DNA of 11,388 nucleotides from Bog-756 sp035531955 (lineage in GTDB: Bacteria > Actinomycetota > Acidimicrobiia > Acidimicrobiales > RAAP-2): assembly GCA_035531955.1 (NCBI GenBank), contig DATKRZ010000079.1, positions 1 through 11,388 of the forward strand, written 5' to 3'. Below, piece after piece: positions 1-7,343 of this stretch. Below the pieces are notes generated by a model that was not told the DNA's origin, made no database searches, and saw only the letters and a list, made by a program, of their open reading frames with translations. The stretch's first letter is position 1, and each line of letters begins with the position of its first letter. Made by a program: the position numbers and the translations under genes.

Positions 1-1353
1 GACCGGATCCCCGAGGCGATCCGACCGGACATCGAAGAGGTGATCGTCAGCGACGACCACAGCCAGGACTCGACCTACCTGGTGGGCCTGGGCTACCAGC
101 AGGTCTCCGACCTGCCGATCACGCTCATCCGGCAGCCCACCAACCTCGGGTACGGCGGCAATCAGAAGGCCGGGTACCACCTGGCCATCGAGCACGGCCT
201 GGATGTCGTGGTCATGCTCCACGGTGACGGGCAGTACGCGCCCGAGTCGCTCCCCGAGATGGTCGCCCCGATCCTCGACGGGCGGGCCGATGCCGTCTTC
301 GGGTCCCGGATCATGATCAAAGGAGCGGCCCGCAAGGGGGGCATGCCCACCTACAAGTACTTGGGCAACCGGATCCTGACCCGGTTCGAGAATGCCGCGT
401 TGGGCACCAACCTGTCGGAGTTCCACTCGGGCTATCGCGCCTATTCGGTCAGCGCGCTGAAGCAGATTCCCTTCGACCGCAACTCTGACGGCTTCAACTT
501 CGACACCCAGATCATCATCCAGTTGCACGACGCGGGCATGCGCATCGCCGAGGTCCCCATCCCGACCTACTACGGGGACGAGATCTGCTACGTGGACGGC
601 CTGGGCTACGCCCGGGATGTGACGAAGGATGTCATCGGCTACCGCCTGCAGAAGGCCGGATTCGGGGACGGGAGCCGCATCGCCCTCAACGAGGAGTACC
701 AACTGAAGCCCAGCGAGGACAGCTCGCACGGCCGCATCTCGGCCCTGTTGAGTTCGCGGTCGCCGAGCAAGATCCTCGACCTCGGCTGTTCGGGCGGGCA
801 GCTGTCCACGCGGCTGCGGGGCATGGGCCACCACGTCACCGGGGTCGACGTGCTCGAGATCCCCGGGGTCGCCGAGCGGACCGACTCCTTCTTCAAGGCG
901 GACCTGAACGACGGCATCCCCTACGAAGCCGGGTCCGGCTTCGATATCGTGCTCGGGGCGGACGTGCTCGAGCACGTGGTCAACCCCGGGGCCCTGCTGA
1001 CCCAGACCCGGGAGGTGTTGTCCCCGGACGGCGTGGCCATCTTCTGCGTCCCCAACATCGCCCACTGGTATCCGCGGGCCCGGTCGACCGTCGGGATGTT
1101 CGACTACGACCAACGGGGCATCCTCGATGCGACCCACCTGCGCTTCTTCACCCGTCGCAGCATCCGCAAGCTCATCGAGCGCCAGGGCTACACCATCCGT
1201 CGGATCGAGCCGGTGGGGCTGCCCCTCGATGCGATGGGGCTCACCGGCACCAAGGCCCACGCCGTGCGCCTGTTCGACCATGTGATGCTGGCCCTCTGGC
1301 CCACGATGTTCGCCTACCAGTTCATCGTGGAGGCGACGCCCAACGGAGGGTGA
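1..1353 (+). CDS. Bifunctional family-2 glycosyltransferase / class I SAM methyltransferase (5' truncated)
   Basis: The frame is open from base 1 and reads DRIPEAIRPDIEEVIVSDDH, so the true start lies upstream; the GTG at 40 is internal. The first ~220 visible residues look like a GT2 enzyme of the dolichyl-phosphate-mannose-synthase type: a nucleotide-binding SDDHSQDST segment, an HGDGQY metal/sugar-nucleotide motif at visible residues 74-79, and FGSR plus HSGYRAYS further on. From ~257 a Rossmann methyltransferase follows, with motif I ILDLGCSGG (258-266) and a GADVLEHV post-motif, ending in a hydrophobic tail. The fusion suggests a sugar transfer and methylation step in surface glycan or lipid-linked sugar assembly; that role is inference, since the genes upstream are not visible. 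Its TGA stop forms part of the convergent hairpin shared with the next gene. Confidence 0.9.
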   Translation, partial: DRIPEAIRPDIEEVIVSDDHSQDSTYLVGLGYQQVSDLPITLIRQPTNLGYGGNQKAGYHLAIEHGLDVVVMLHGDGQYAPESLPEMVAPILDGRADAVFGSRIMIKGAARKGGMPTYKYLGNRILTRFENAALGTNLSEFHSGYRAYSVSALKQIPFDRNSDGFNFDTQIIIQLHDAGMRIAEVPIPTYYGDEICYVDGLGYARDVTKDVIGYRLQKAGFGDGSRIALNEEYQLKPSEDSSHGRISALLSSRSPSKILDLGCSGGQLSTRLRGMGHHVTGVDVLEIPGVAERTDSFFKADLNDGIPYEAGSGFDIVLGADVLEHVVNPGALLTQTREVLSPDGVAIFCVPNIAHWYPRARSTVGMFDYDQRGILDATHLRFFTRRSIRKLIERQGYTIRRIEPVGLPLDAMGLTGTKAHAVRLFDHVMLALWPTMFAYQFIVEATPNGG

Positions 1354-1373
1354 CCGGGGTGATCCCCCGGTCA
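1351..1373. terminator. Convergent-gene hairpin containing both stop codons
   Basis: A perfect 9-bp stem, TGACCGGGG at 1351-1359 and its complement at 1365-1373, closes a 5-nt loop (TGATC). The two ends of the stem are the TGA stops of the plus-strand glycosyltransferase and the minus-strand transporter. No T-tract follows on either side, as is common in high-GC actinobacteria. A bidirectional terminator is the likely role. Confidence 0.6.
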
Positions 1374-1958
1374 GCCACGGACCAGGGTGACCACGGAGTA
1401 GACGGCGAAGCCGGCCAGCATCACGCCGCCGGCCTTCCGGATCACCGCCAGGGGTAGCACCCGGAGCAGCGCCTTGCCCCCGAAGGCGCCCAGGGCGGCC
1501 ACGCCGGCCAGGCCGGCGAAGGCCCCCACGAAGACGGCCAGCGGCTGGTGGTACTTGGCGGCCAGGTTGGCGGTGAGGATCTGGGTGAGGTCGCCGAATT
1601 CGCCGACGAAGATGACCACGAAGGCCAGAGTCGTCGTCCTCAGCCCCTTGCGGGCCGTGTCGGCCTCCTCCTCCCCCTCTGCCTCCACGTCCTTTTCGGG
1701 GACGGCCAGCAGGTACACGGCCCCCGCGGCGAAGAGCACCGCCGTCACCGCCTCGACCCAGCGGTGGGGGAGAAGCTGCAGCAGGCGGCCCACCGCCACG
1801 GCCAGGGCGGCATGGAGGCCGAAGGCCAGCGTGGCGCCCAGCCAGACCAGGACCGGGCGATACCGGCTGCCCATGATCAGCGTGGCGATCATCGTCTTGT
1901 CCGGCAGCTCCGCCACGAAGATGACGACGAAGACGGTGAGGACGATGTCCAGGTGCAC
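1371..1958 (-). CDS. GDT1/TMEM165 (UPF0016) family divalent cation transporter
   Basis: This is a membrane protein of 195 residues if started at the GTG at 1958. It carries both signature motifs of the UPF0016/GDT1 family, ELPDKT at residues 17-22 and EFGDLT at 120-125, each in a hydrophobic segment. Six membrane segments in two three-helix halves are expected, joined by an acidic loop (EKDVEAEGEEEADT). Members export or exchange Mn2+ or Ca2+; bacterial ones usually protect against manganese excess. An in-frame GTG six bases upstream (1964) directly abuts the TAACAT -10-like hexamer (1965-1970), whereas GTG 1958 lies 6 nt after it, the same spacing as two other genes here, so 1958 is preferred. 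A leaderless transcript would leave no room for a yybP-ykoY Mn riboswitch. The 26-nt palindrome just upstream may be an operator. Confidence 0.88.
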   Translation of the reverse strand: MHLDIVLTVFVVIFVAELPDKTMIATLIMGSRYRPVLVWLGATLAFGLHAALAVAVGRLLQLLPHRWVEAVTAVLFAAGAVYLLAVPEKDVEAEGEEEADTARKGLRTTTLAFVVIFVGEFGDLTQILTANLAAKYHQPLAVFVGAFAGLAGVAALGAFGGKALLRVLPLAVIRKAGGVMLAGFAVYSVVTLVRG

Positions 1959-1970
1959 GGCCACATGTTA
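1959..1970 (-). promoter_or_regulatory. Putative leaderless promoter of the GDT1 gene
   Basis: On the minus strand TAACAT (1970-1965) fits the TANNNT -10 consensus and sits 6 nt before GTG 1958. That spacing puts the transcript start at or next to the start codon. No convincing -35 was seen, and the expected -35 zone is occupied by the palindrome at 1975-2000. Confidence 0.5.
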
Positions 1971-1974
1971 CGGA

Positions 1975-2000
1975 GCGACGGTCAGCCGGCTGACCGTCGC
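1975..2000. repeat. Perfect 26-nt palindrome (operator or terminator)
   Basis: The half-site GCGACGGTCAGCC is followed at once by its exact reverse complement. As RNA it would fold as an 11-bp stem with a CCGG tetraloop. It lies 21 bp after the aminopeptidase stop and 4 bp before the -10-like hexamer of the transporter, so it could terminate the former, be an operator for the latter, or do both. No T-tract follows. Confidence 0.65.
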
Positions 2001-2010
2001 GCTCGGCCGG

Positions 2011-2030
2011 CCTACGTCGGCCTACGTCGG
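2011..2030. repeat. Tandem 10-bp direct repeat at the aminopeptidase stop
   Basis: CCTACGTCGG occurs twice in direct succession. One copy contains the last codons and TAG of the aminopeptidase, the other lies just after it. This looks like a small slippage duplication with no evident function. Confidence 0.6.
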
Positions 2031-4634
2031 AGGCAGCCCCAGCGCCTCGACCAGCGTCGTGGCCAACCCGGCGCCGTTGGTCTGGCCGAAGGCCACGTTG
2101 ACGGCCAGCCGCTCGAGGATCTGCTCCACCGTCTTGCCGCCGGCCGGAAGGGGGTGGGCCTCGACGAAGCGGGTGACCCGGTCGGCCAGCTCGGGTGGAT
2201 CGCACAGGCCCCGTACGCCGTCCAGCATCCGGGGCAGGATGTTGGACGGGAATCTGTCGACCAGGGAGTCCCACTCCTCGGTGACCCGCAGCCAGGCGGC
2301 CGGCCCGGTGACCCGGTTGGCCAGCAGCGACTGCAGCACGAACGGAGCGTTCTGGGTCCGAACCTCGGACATGGCCAGGTCGAAGGTCCGACTGGCCAGA
2401 TCGAGGTCGTTGAAGGAGGCCAGCGCGTAGAGGTAGCGGTTCTCTTCCTGGGGCGTGGCCGGGGACCGGTAGTGGTCGAGGAAGGTCTCGTACTGGGCAG
2501 CCCCGCCGGTAGCGGCGACGATGTCCAAGATGGCGGACTCGGTGTCGGGGTGGAGCGGTGCGGACCGGGCCGCCGCGAACCGGCGCCCGGCCTCGGCCCG
2601 GATGCCTTGGTCGACCCCGATGGTGCCGAGGGTGCGCAGCACCGACGACCGTAGGGTGGGCGTGCGCTCGCCGTCGTCGTCACGCGGGTCCCAGCCCAGG
2701 TCGCCGGCCAGCGTCCCGAGCAGGGTGCGGATGGCCCGGGCCAGCGCCGGTCGGTCGCCTTCGGGGACCACCCGGTCGAACAGGCCGAGGGCGCCCAGCA
2801 CCACCGACCACACGCTCGGATCGCCCTCCGCCGAGTCGACCAGGGCCCGGGCCAGGCGCAGGAGGTCGGACAGGGGGGCCCGGCCGGAGAGGGCGGCGGC
2901 CCAGGCATCCGACACCAGGTTGTACCGCTCCAGGGGATCGAGGTCGGACAGCCGGGCGGCCAGCCGCTCGACCATGGCCGTGGGGTAGGCCACCCGGTAG
3001 TAGCCGGAGCCGCCGGCATTGACCACCCGGACCTCGGCCTCCCCGGCGCGGTCGGGCCCCGCTCCCCGGCCGTCGAGCAGGATCGGCTGCGGGTCCACCC
3101 CGTCACCTTGGAGCGATCGGGTCAACACCGGTACCTGCCATTCCGAGCCGATGGCGCCACCGGGCCGGTCGCGGTAGGAGAAGGGATCCTGGGTGAGGGA
3201 GCCGTCGTCGCCCACCCGGACCAGGGGATAGCCGCCCTGGTTGATCCAGGTGTCCATGATGGTGCGCACCGCCCGGCCGCTGGAGCGCTCGAGCGCATCC
3301 CACAGGTCGGAGGTCTCGGTGTTGGAGTGGTGATGGGTGGTGAGGTAGTCGTTGATGCCGTCGCGGAAGACGTCGGGACCGATGAACTGCTCGAGCATGC
3401 GCAGGACGCTCCCGCCCTTCTGATAGGTGAGGACGTCGAACATGCCCTGGGCCTCCTCGGGGCGGCCGACCGGGAACTCGACCGGCCGGGTGGAATACAG
3501 CCCGTCGACGGCCATGGCCGCCTCCCGTTCCACGCCGAAGCTGACCCACCGCTGCCACTCGGGGCGGAAGGCGTCGACGGCCAGGATCTCCATGAAGGTG
3601 GCGAAGGCCTCGTTCAGCCAGATCCCGTTCCACCACTTCATCGTGACCAGGTCGCCGAACCACATGTGGGCGATTTCGTGGCAGACGACGTCGGCCACCC
3701 GCTCGAGCTCCACCCGGGACGCCTGGGCCGGGTCGACCAGGAGGACCGACTCGCGGAAGGTGACGCAGCCGAGGTTCTCCATGGCGCCGAAGGCGAAATC
3801 GGGAATGGCCACCAGGTCGAGCTTGTCGGCCGGGTACGGGAGGCCGAAGTAGTCGGTGAAGAAGGTGAGGGCGTGGGCTCCGACGGCCAGGGCGAACGGG
3901 GTCAGGACACCCTTGCCCGGGGCGTGCACGATGCGCAGGGGGACGCCGTCGACGTCGAGGGGATCGGTGGCCTCCAGCGGGCCGACGACGAAGGCCACCA
4001 GGTAGGTCGACATCACCATGGTCGGCGCGAACCGCACCCGGCGCTTGCCGCCGGGCTCCTCGGATTCGTCGACCACCGGGCCGTTGGAGTAGGCGGCCAG
4101 GCCCTCGTCGACCACCAGGGTGACCTCGAAGGTCGCCTTCAGCTCGGGCTCGTCCCAGCAGGGGAAGGCCCGTCGGGCGTCGGTGGACTCCATCTGGGTG
4201 GTGGCGATGACGTGCTCGGCGCCGGCGTCGTCGGTGAAGGTGGACCGGTAGAAGCCGTGGAGCTTGTCGTTGAGCACGCCGGTGAAGGCCAGGTGCAGCG
4301 TGGCGGGCCCCGGCTGGAGGGTCTCGGCGAAGGTCAGCGTGGCCCGTTCCTCGTCCGGGTCGATGGCGACCGCCGTGGGGGCCAGGGCGTACCCGGCGTC
4401 GGCGTCGGCGTCGTTGAGCTCGGCGAAGGTGATCTCGAGCTCGGCGGCATTGAGGATGATCGAGGCGGTGGGCTCCTCGACGACGAGGTCGATCTCGACG
4501 TCGCCGGCGAAGGTGGCGGCCCCGAGGTCCGGGTTGAGCACCAGCCGGTAGGCGCGGGGCCGGACCGACGTGGGCAGCCGGTAGGCGGGGAGGGCGTCGG
4601 TGGCGGAATTGGCGTCGGTCGTCGGTGCGCTCAT
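2022..4634 (-). CDS. M1 family zinc metallopeptidase (aminopeptidase N type)
   Basis: A protein of 870 residues, the usual size for M1 aminopeptidases, which remove N-terminal residues from peptides in the cytosol. All hallmarks are present: the exopeptidase motif GAMEN at 283-287, the zinc site HEIAH at 319-323 with the third ligand Glu342 eighteen residues later (WLNEAF), and the catalytic tyrosine Tyr404 in TYQKGGSVLRML. An N-terminal beta domain precedes the catalytic domain, and a long C-terminal ERAP1-like helical domain follows from about residue 510. No signal peptide is seen. The ATG at 4634 is chosen because the family domain starts soon after it and because a TAGCCT hexamer lies 7 nt upstream; an ATG at 4682 would run into the divergent kinase gene. 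An imperfect Asp-Ala repeat (DADADA) lies near residue 75. Confidence 0.95.
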   Translation of the reverse strand: MSAPTTDANSATDALPAYRLPTSVRPRAYRLVLNPDLGAATFAGDVEIDLVVEEPTASIILNAAELEITFAELNDADADAGYALAPTAVAIDPDEERATLTFAETLQPGPATLHLAFTGVLNDKLHGFYRSTFTDDAGAEHVIATTQMESTDARRAFPCWDEPELKATFEVTLVVDEGLAAYSNGPVVDESEEPGGKRRVRFAPTMVMSTYLVAFVVGPLEATDPLDVDGVPLRIVHAPGKGVLTPFALAVGAHALTFFTDYFGLPYPADKLDLVAIPDFAFGAMENLGCVTFRESVLLVDPAQASRVELERVADVVCHEIAHMWFGDLVTMKWWNGIWLNEAFATFMEILAVDAFRPEWQRWVSFGVEREAAMAVDGLYSTRPVEFPVGRPEEAQGMFDVLTYQKGGSVLRMLEQFIGPDVFRDGINDYLTTHHHSNTETSDLWDALERSSGRAVRTIMDTWINQGGYPLVRVGDDGSLTQDPFSYRDRPGGAIGSEWQVPVLTRSLQGDGVDPQPILLDGRGAGPDRAGEAEVRVVNAGGSGYYRVAYPTAMVERLAARLSDLDPLERYNLVSDAWAAALSGRAPLSDLLRLARALVDSAEGDPSVWSVVLGALGLFDRVVPEGDRPALARAIRTLLGTLAGDLGWDPRDDDGERTPTLRSSVLRTLGTIGVDQGIRAEAGRRFAAARSAPLHPDTESAILDIVAATGGAAQYETFLDHYRSPATPQEENRYLYALASFNDLDLASRTFDLAMSEVRTQNAPFVLQSLLANRVTGPAAWLRVTEEWDSLVDRFPSNILPRMLDGVRGLCDPPELADRVTRFVEAHPLPAGGKTVEQILERLAVNVAFGQTNGAGLATTLVEALGLPPT

Positions 4635-4657
4635 GTGGGGCAGGCTACCGTCGGTCC
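4635..4657. promoter_or_regulatory. Bidirectional overlapping leaderless promoters (aminopeptidase / kinase)
   Basis: The 23-bp gap holds two opposed TANNNT hexamers sharing one TA step (4646-4647). TACCGT on plus (4646-4651) is 6 nt before GTG 4658; TAGCCT on minus (4647-4642) is 7 nt before ATG 4634. There is no room for a ribosome-binding site on either side. The block GGGGCAG-GCTACCGT (4637-4651) recurs at 6377-6393. Confidence 0.6.
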
Positions 4658-5725
4658 GTGCAGACAGACCCCCGTTCCCCACATTCTTCCCGCGGGCCTG
4701 ATCCCGCCGCCGACGGCGCCGGTGACCGCTCCCTCGACGTGGTGGCCATCGGCAACGCGCTGGTCGATGTGCTCGCCTCGGCCAAGGACGAGGACCTGGC
4801 CGCCCTCGATCTGGTCAAGGGGACGATGGCCCTCGTCGACCAGGCCCGCTCCGAGTCCATCTACGCCGCCATGGGTCCGACGACCGAGGCGTCCGGTGGC
4901 GCGGCGGCCAACACCTCGGCGGGGGTCGCCGCCCTCGGGGGCCGTGCCGCCTTCCTCGGGCGGGTGGCCGACGACGGTTTCGGCCGCGCCTTCACCCATG
5001 ACATCCGGTCGATCGGGGTGGCCTTCGACCCGACGCCCGCGGAGGCCATTCCGGGCCGGTCCGTCACCGGCCATTGCCTGGTGCTGGTGACCGGCGACGC
5101 CGAGCGCACCATGGCGACCCATCTCGGCGTGGCCTCCGACTTCGGTGCGGTGGACCTCCACGACGGTCACCTCTCGTCAGCCCAGGTCGTCTACCTCGAG
5201 GGCTACCTTTGGGAGCAGCCGTCGGCCAAGGCGGCCATGCGCGAGGCCATCGCCATGGCCCATCGGAACGACGCCGCGGTGGCGCTCACCCTCTCGGATC
5301 CCTTCTGCGTCGAGCATCACCGGGACGAGTTCTTGGAGCTGCTCCGGGGCGACCTCGAGATGATCTTCGCCAACGAGGAGGAGATCGTGATGTTGTTCGG
5401 TGCCGCCGACTTCGACGCCGCGGTGGACGCGGTGGCCGAGACCGGCGTGCTGGCCGCGCTCACCCGGGGCGCGGCAGGCTGCGTGGTGGTCTCCCCCTCG
5501 GGATCCGTCGAGGTCCCGGCCGCTCCCGTCGACAGGGTGGTCGACACCACCGGGGCCGGTGACCTCTTCGCGGCAGGATTCCTCTACGGGATCACCAACG
5601 GGCTGGCCCCCGAGGAATCGGCCCGCCTGGGCGGGGTGTGCGCAGCCGAGGTGATCTCCCACGTCGGGGCCCGGCCCCAGGCCGACCTGCGGGCACTGGC
5701 GACTGCGGCCGGCCTGTTCGCCTGA
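4658..5725 (+). CDS. PfkB family carbohydrate/nucleoside kinase, adenosine kinase-like
   Basis: A cytosolic kinase of 355 residues in the ribokinase/PfkB superfamily. The N-terminal substrate motif is AIGNALVDVLA, then SGGAAANTSAGVAALGG with the conserved double glycine; FANEEEI lies mid-protein. The C-terminal signature DTTGAGD at 296-302 gives the anion hole and catalytic base Asp302. The IGNALVDVLA opening and overall layout resemble bacterial adenosine kinase-like proteins, which would phosphorylate adenosine to AMP in purine salvage, but the substrate cannot be fixed from sequence and another sugar or nucleoside is possible. GTG 4658 is chosen from the -10-like TACCGT 6 nt upstream; it adds a ~27-residue flexible lead before the fold. 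GTG 4739 or 4742 would give a more typical length. A hairpin follows the stop. Confidence 0.88.
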   Translation: MQTDPRSPHSSRGPDPAADGAGDRSLDVVAIGNALVDVLASAKDEDLAALDLVKGTMALVDQARSESIYAAMGPTTEASGGAAANTSAGVAALGGRAAFLGRVADDGFGRAFTHDIRSIGVAFDPTPAEAIPGRSVTGHCLVLVTGDAERTMATHLGVASDFGAVDLHDGHLSSAQVVYLEGYLWEQPSAKAAMREAIAMAHRNDAAVALTLSDPFCVEHHRDEFLELLRGDLEMIFANEEEIVMLFGAADFDAAVDAVAETGVLAALTRGAAGCVVVSPSGSVEVPAAPVDRVVDTTGAGDLFAAGFLYGITNGLAPEESARLGGVCAAEVISHVGARPQADLRALATAAGLFA

Positions 5726-5734
5726 CGACACCGA

Positions 5735-5758
5735 GACAGGGGGCATCGCCCCCCTGTT
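5735..5758. terminator. Bidirectional terminator hairpin
   Basis: ACAGGGGG pairs with CCCCCTGT across a short loop, with one extra C in the right arm. It sits between two converging genes (stops at 5725 and 5768), which fits a shared terminator. No strong T-tract is present. Confidence 0.6.
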
Positions 5759-5767
5759 CGACGTCGG

Positions 5768-6373
5768 TCAGGTTGGCGGCGTCTCGACCGGCCGGAAGTC
5801 GAAGGGCAGGTCGCCGATGCGGACCAGCACCGAGGCCACCGCCCGCCCCAGGGGGGCCAGGACCTCGTCGAGGGTGTCCGGGTGCTCGAGGATGCCCTCG
5901 TCCATCTGGCACGATCCCTCGTAGGAGACTTCGATGGCCCATTCGGAGCGGTCGTGGCCGTCGCCGGAGAGGACCTGCTCGATGGTGGCGGAGCCCCGGT
6001 CCAGTGGTTCCTCGCCCAGGACGTAGAGGTGGTCGGGGAGCACCCCGATGAGCGGACCGGGCCCCGGCGCCTCCGCCAGGCCCTGAACCCGGAAGGCGAT
6101 CTCGACCAGGACCTCGGGGAACTCGTCCGGCTCCTCGCCGATGGCCCAGCTCCGGTAGGCGGTCTGGCTCCACGTCGGCCAGTCCAGGCTGGTGTCGACG
6201 CGTATCCGCGCCGGGCGCACCTCGCCGGGGAGGCTGTAGGAGGTCTCGAAGCTCACGTCGCCCAGGAAGACGTCCACCTGGAACCGCTCCTCGACGGCCT
6301 GGCGCTGCAGCAGCGCGGCCTCGAACGCGTGCCGGTGGGAGCCGACGAGGTGGGAGAACACGTGGTCGAGCAT
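5768..6373 (-). CDS. Conserved-looking hypothetical protein, 201 aa
   Basis: I do not recognise a family. The protein begins MLDHVFSHLVGSHRHAFEAA and is soluble-looking and acidic, with no signal peptide, membrane segment, Cys cluster or nucleotide-binding motif. Predicted character: a helical start (residues 1-30), a strand-rich middle with alternating hydrophobics (FQVDVFLGDVSFETSY; RIRVDTSLDW), a Pro/Gly turn near 112-116 (PGPGP), then IEVSYEG and a helical C-terminus (DEVLAPLGRAVASVLVRIG). Codon use looks like its neighbours and the frame is intact, supporting a real gene. The ATG at 6373 follows a minus-strand TAGCCT hexamer by 10 nt. It is divergent from the phosphodiesterase gene across 26 bp, so the two may be co-expressed; no function is inferred from this. 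Confidence 0.8.
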   Translation of the reverse strand: MLDHVFSHLVGSHRHAFEAALLQRQAVEERFQVDVFLGDVSFETSYSLPGEVRPARIRVDTSLDWPTWSQTAYRSWAIGEEPDEFPEVLVEIAFRVQGLAEAPGPGPLIGVLPDHLYVLGEEPLDRGSATIEQVLSGDGHDRSEWAIEVSYEGSCQMDEGILEHPDTLDEVLAPLGRAVASVLVRIGDLPFDFRPVETPPT

Positions 6374-6399
6374 GGCGGGGCAGAGGCTACCGTTCTTCC
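6374..6399. promoter_or_regulatory. Bidirectional overlapping leaderless promoters (hypothetical / GDPD)
   Basis: Second copy of the architecture at 4635-4657. TACCGT on plus (6388-6393) lies 6 nt before ATG 6400; TAGCCT on minus (6389-6384) lies 10 nt before ATG 6373, sharing the TA step. The block GGGGCAG-AG-GCTACCGT spans 6377-6393. No ribosome-binding site fits. Confidence 0.6.
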
Positions 6400-7290
6400 A
6401 TGCCCGGCCCTCCCGACCCGCTCAAGCCCTCGCCGTGGCCGGATCGGCGGGTCATCGCCTACGCCCACCAGGGCGGGGCATGGGAGGCCCCGTCGTCCAC
6501 CCTCCACGCCATCGCCGCCGCCGTCGGCGCCGGGGCCACCGGGATCGAGCTCGACGTCCACGCCACCGCCGACGGCCAGCTGGTGGTGTGCCACGACCCG
6601 ACGGTCGACCGGACCACCGACCGGACCGGGCGGATCGCCGATCTGCCGTTCGACGTGCTGTGCACCCTCGACAATGCCTACTGGTGGGCGCCGGGGGCGG
6701 ACGTCTCCCCGGGGCTATCGCCCGACCGCTACCCGTTCCGGGGCCGCGCCCCCGACGACCGGCGGTTTCGCATCGCGCTGCTCGAAGAGGTGCTCGAGGA
6801 GTTTCCCGGGGTGGTGCTCAACCTCGACATCAAGCAGACCGCGCCGACGGTGGCGCCCTACGAACAGGCCTTGGCGGCGATGCTCCGGCGCTTCCGCCGG
6901 GTCGACGACGTCATCGTGGCCTCCTTCATCGACTCGGCCACCGACTCGTTCTCCTCGTTCGCCCCGGAGGTCCCGACGTCGGCGGGCACCGCGGCGGTGG
7001 CCGGCTTCATCCAGTCGGTGCGGGGGGGCGAGGTGCCGGCCCCCATGCGCCACGTGGCGCTTCAGGTCCCGGCCAGCTACGGCGAAGTCGTGCTGGTCGA
7101 CCGGCCCTTCGTCGACGCCGCCCACCAACAGGGCCTCGCCGTGCATGTCTGGACCATCGAGGAGGAGCCGGAGATGGAGAGGCTCTGCCGGCTCGGGGTC
7201 GACGGGATCATCACCGACCGTCCCACCGCCCTGGTGGCGACCCTCGACCGGCTCGGCTGTGCCTGGGGTGGAACGGTCGGGCCGCGGTGA
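6400..7290 (+). CDS. Glycerophosphodiester phosphodiesterase family protein
   Basis: A TIM-barrel phosphodiesterase of 296 residues with no signal peptide, so likely cytosolic. GDPD enzymes hydrolyse glycerophosphodiesters to glycerol-3-phosphate and an alcohol. Visible signatures: first catalytic His23 in AHQGG, metal ligands Glu50 and Asp52 in GIELDVH, second catalytic His65 in CHDPTVDRTT, NLDIK at 141-145, and near the end VHVWTI and LGVDGIITDRP. Two departures from the family consensus: HQGG instead of HRGG, and EAPSST where E-N-T is usual. The catalytic histidines and metal acids are kept, so activity is likely but the substrate may differ. The ATG at 6400 is the only sensible start and fits the -10 6 nt before it. 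It stands alone and converges on the bL37 gene. Confidence 0.9.
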   Translation: MPGPPDPLKPSPWPDRRVIAYAHQGGAWEAPSSTLHAIAAAVGAGATGIELDVHATADGQLVVCHDPTVDRTTDRTGRIADLPFDVLCTLDNAYWWAPGADVSPGLSPDRYPFRGRAPDDRRFRIALLEEVLEEFPGVVLNLDIKQTAPTVAPYEQALAAMLRRFRRVDDVIVASFIDSATDSFSSFAPEVPTSAGTAAVAGFIQSVRGGEVPAPMRHVALQVPASYGEVVLVDRPFVDAAHQQGLAVHVWTIEEEPEMERLCRLGVDGIITDRPTALVATLDRLGCAWGGTVGPR

Positions 7291-7309
7291 GGGTCCCGGC
7301 GGTCACGCT

Positions 7310-7338
7310 GCCCGCGTCAGTCGGGCGAGGGCCCCTCG
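7310..7338. terminator. Weak paired hairpins between convergent genes
   Basis: Two small stems lie between the phosphodiesterase stop (7290) and the bL37 stop (7344): GCCCG/CGGGC (7310-7314 with 7322-7326, 7-nt loop) and CGAGG/CCTCG (7326-7330 with 7334-7338). Each has only 5 bp, and they share one base. A termination role is plausible from position only. Confidence 0.3.
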
Positions 7339-7343
7339 GGGAG

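Noticed and set aside
4395..4425. Short GGCGTC repeat within the aminopeptidase gene
   Set aside because: It encodes an Asp-Ala run in frame and looks like ordinary codon-level repetition, not a regulatory or CRISPR repeat.
3108..5090. A 660-codon open frame on the plus strand opposite the aminopeptidase
   Set aside because: It is antisense to a gene with complete M1 motifs, has a composition dominated by Gly/Arg/Val/Asp typical of GC-rich shadow frames, and shows no family motif.
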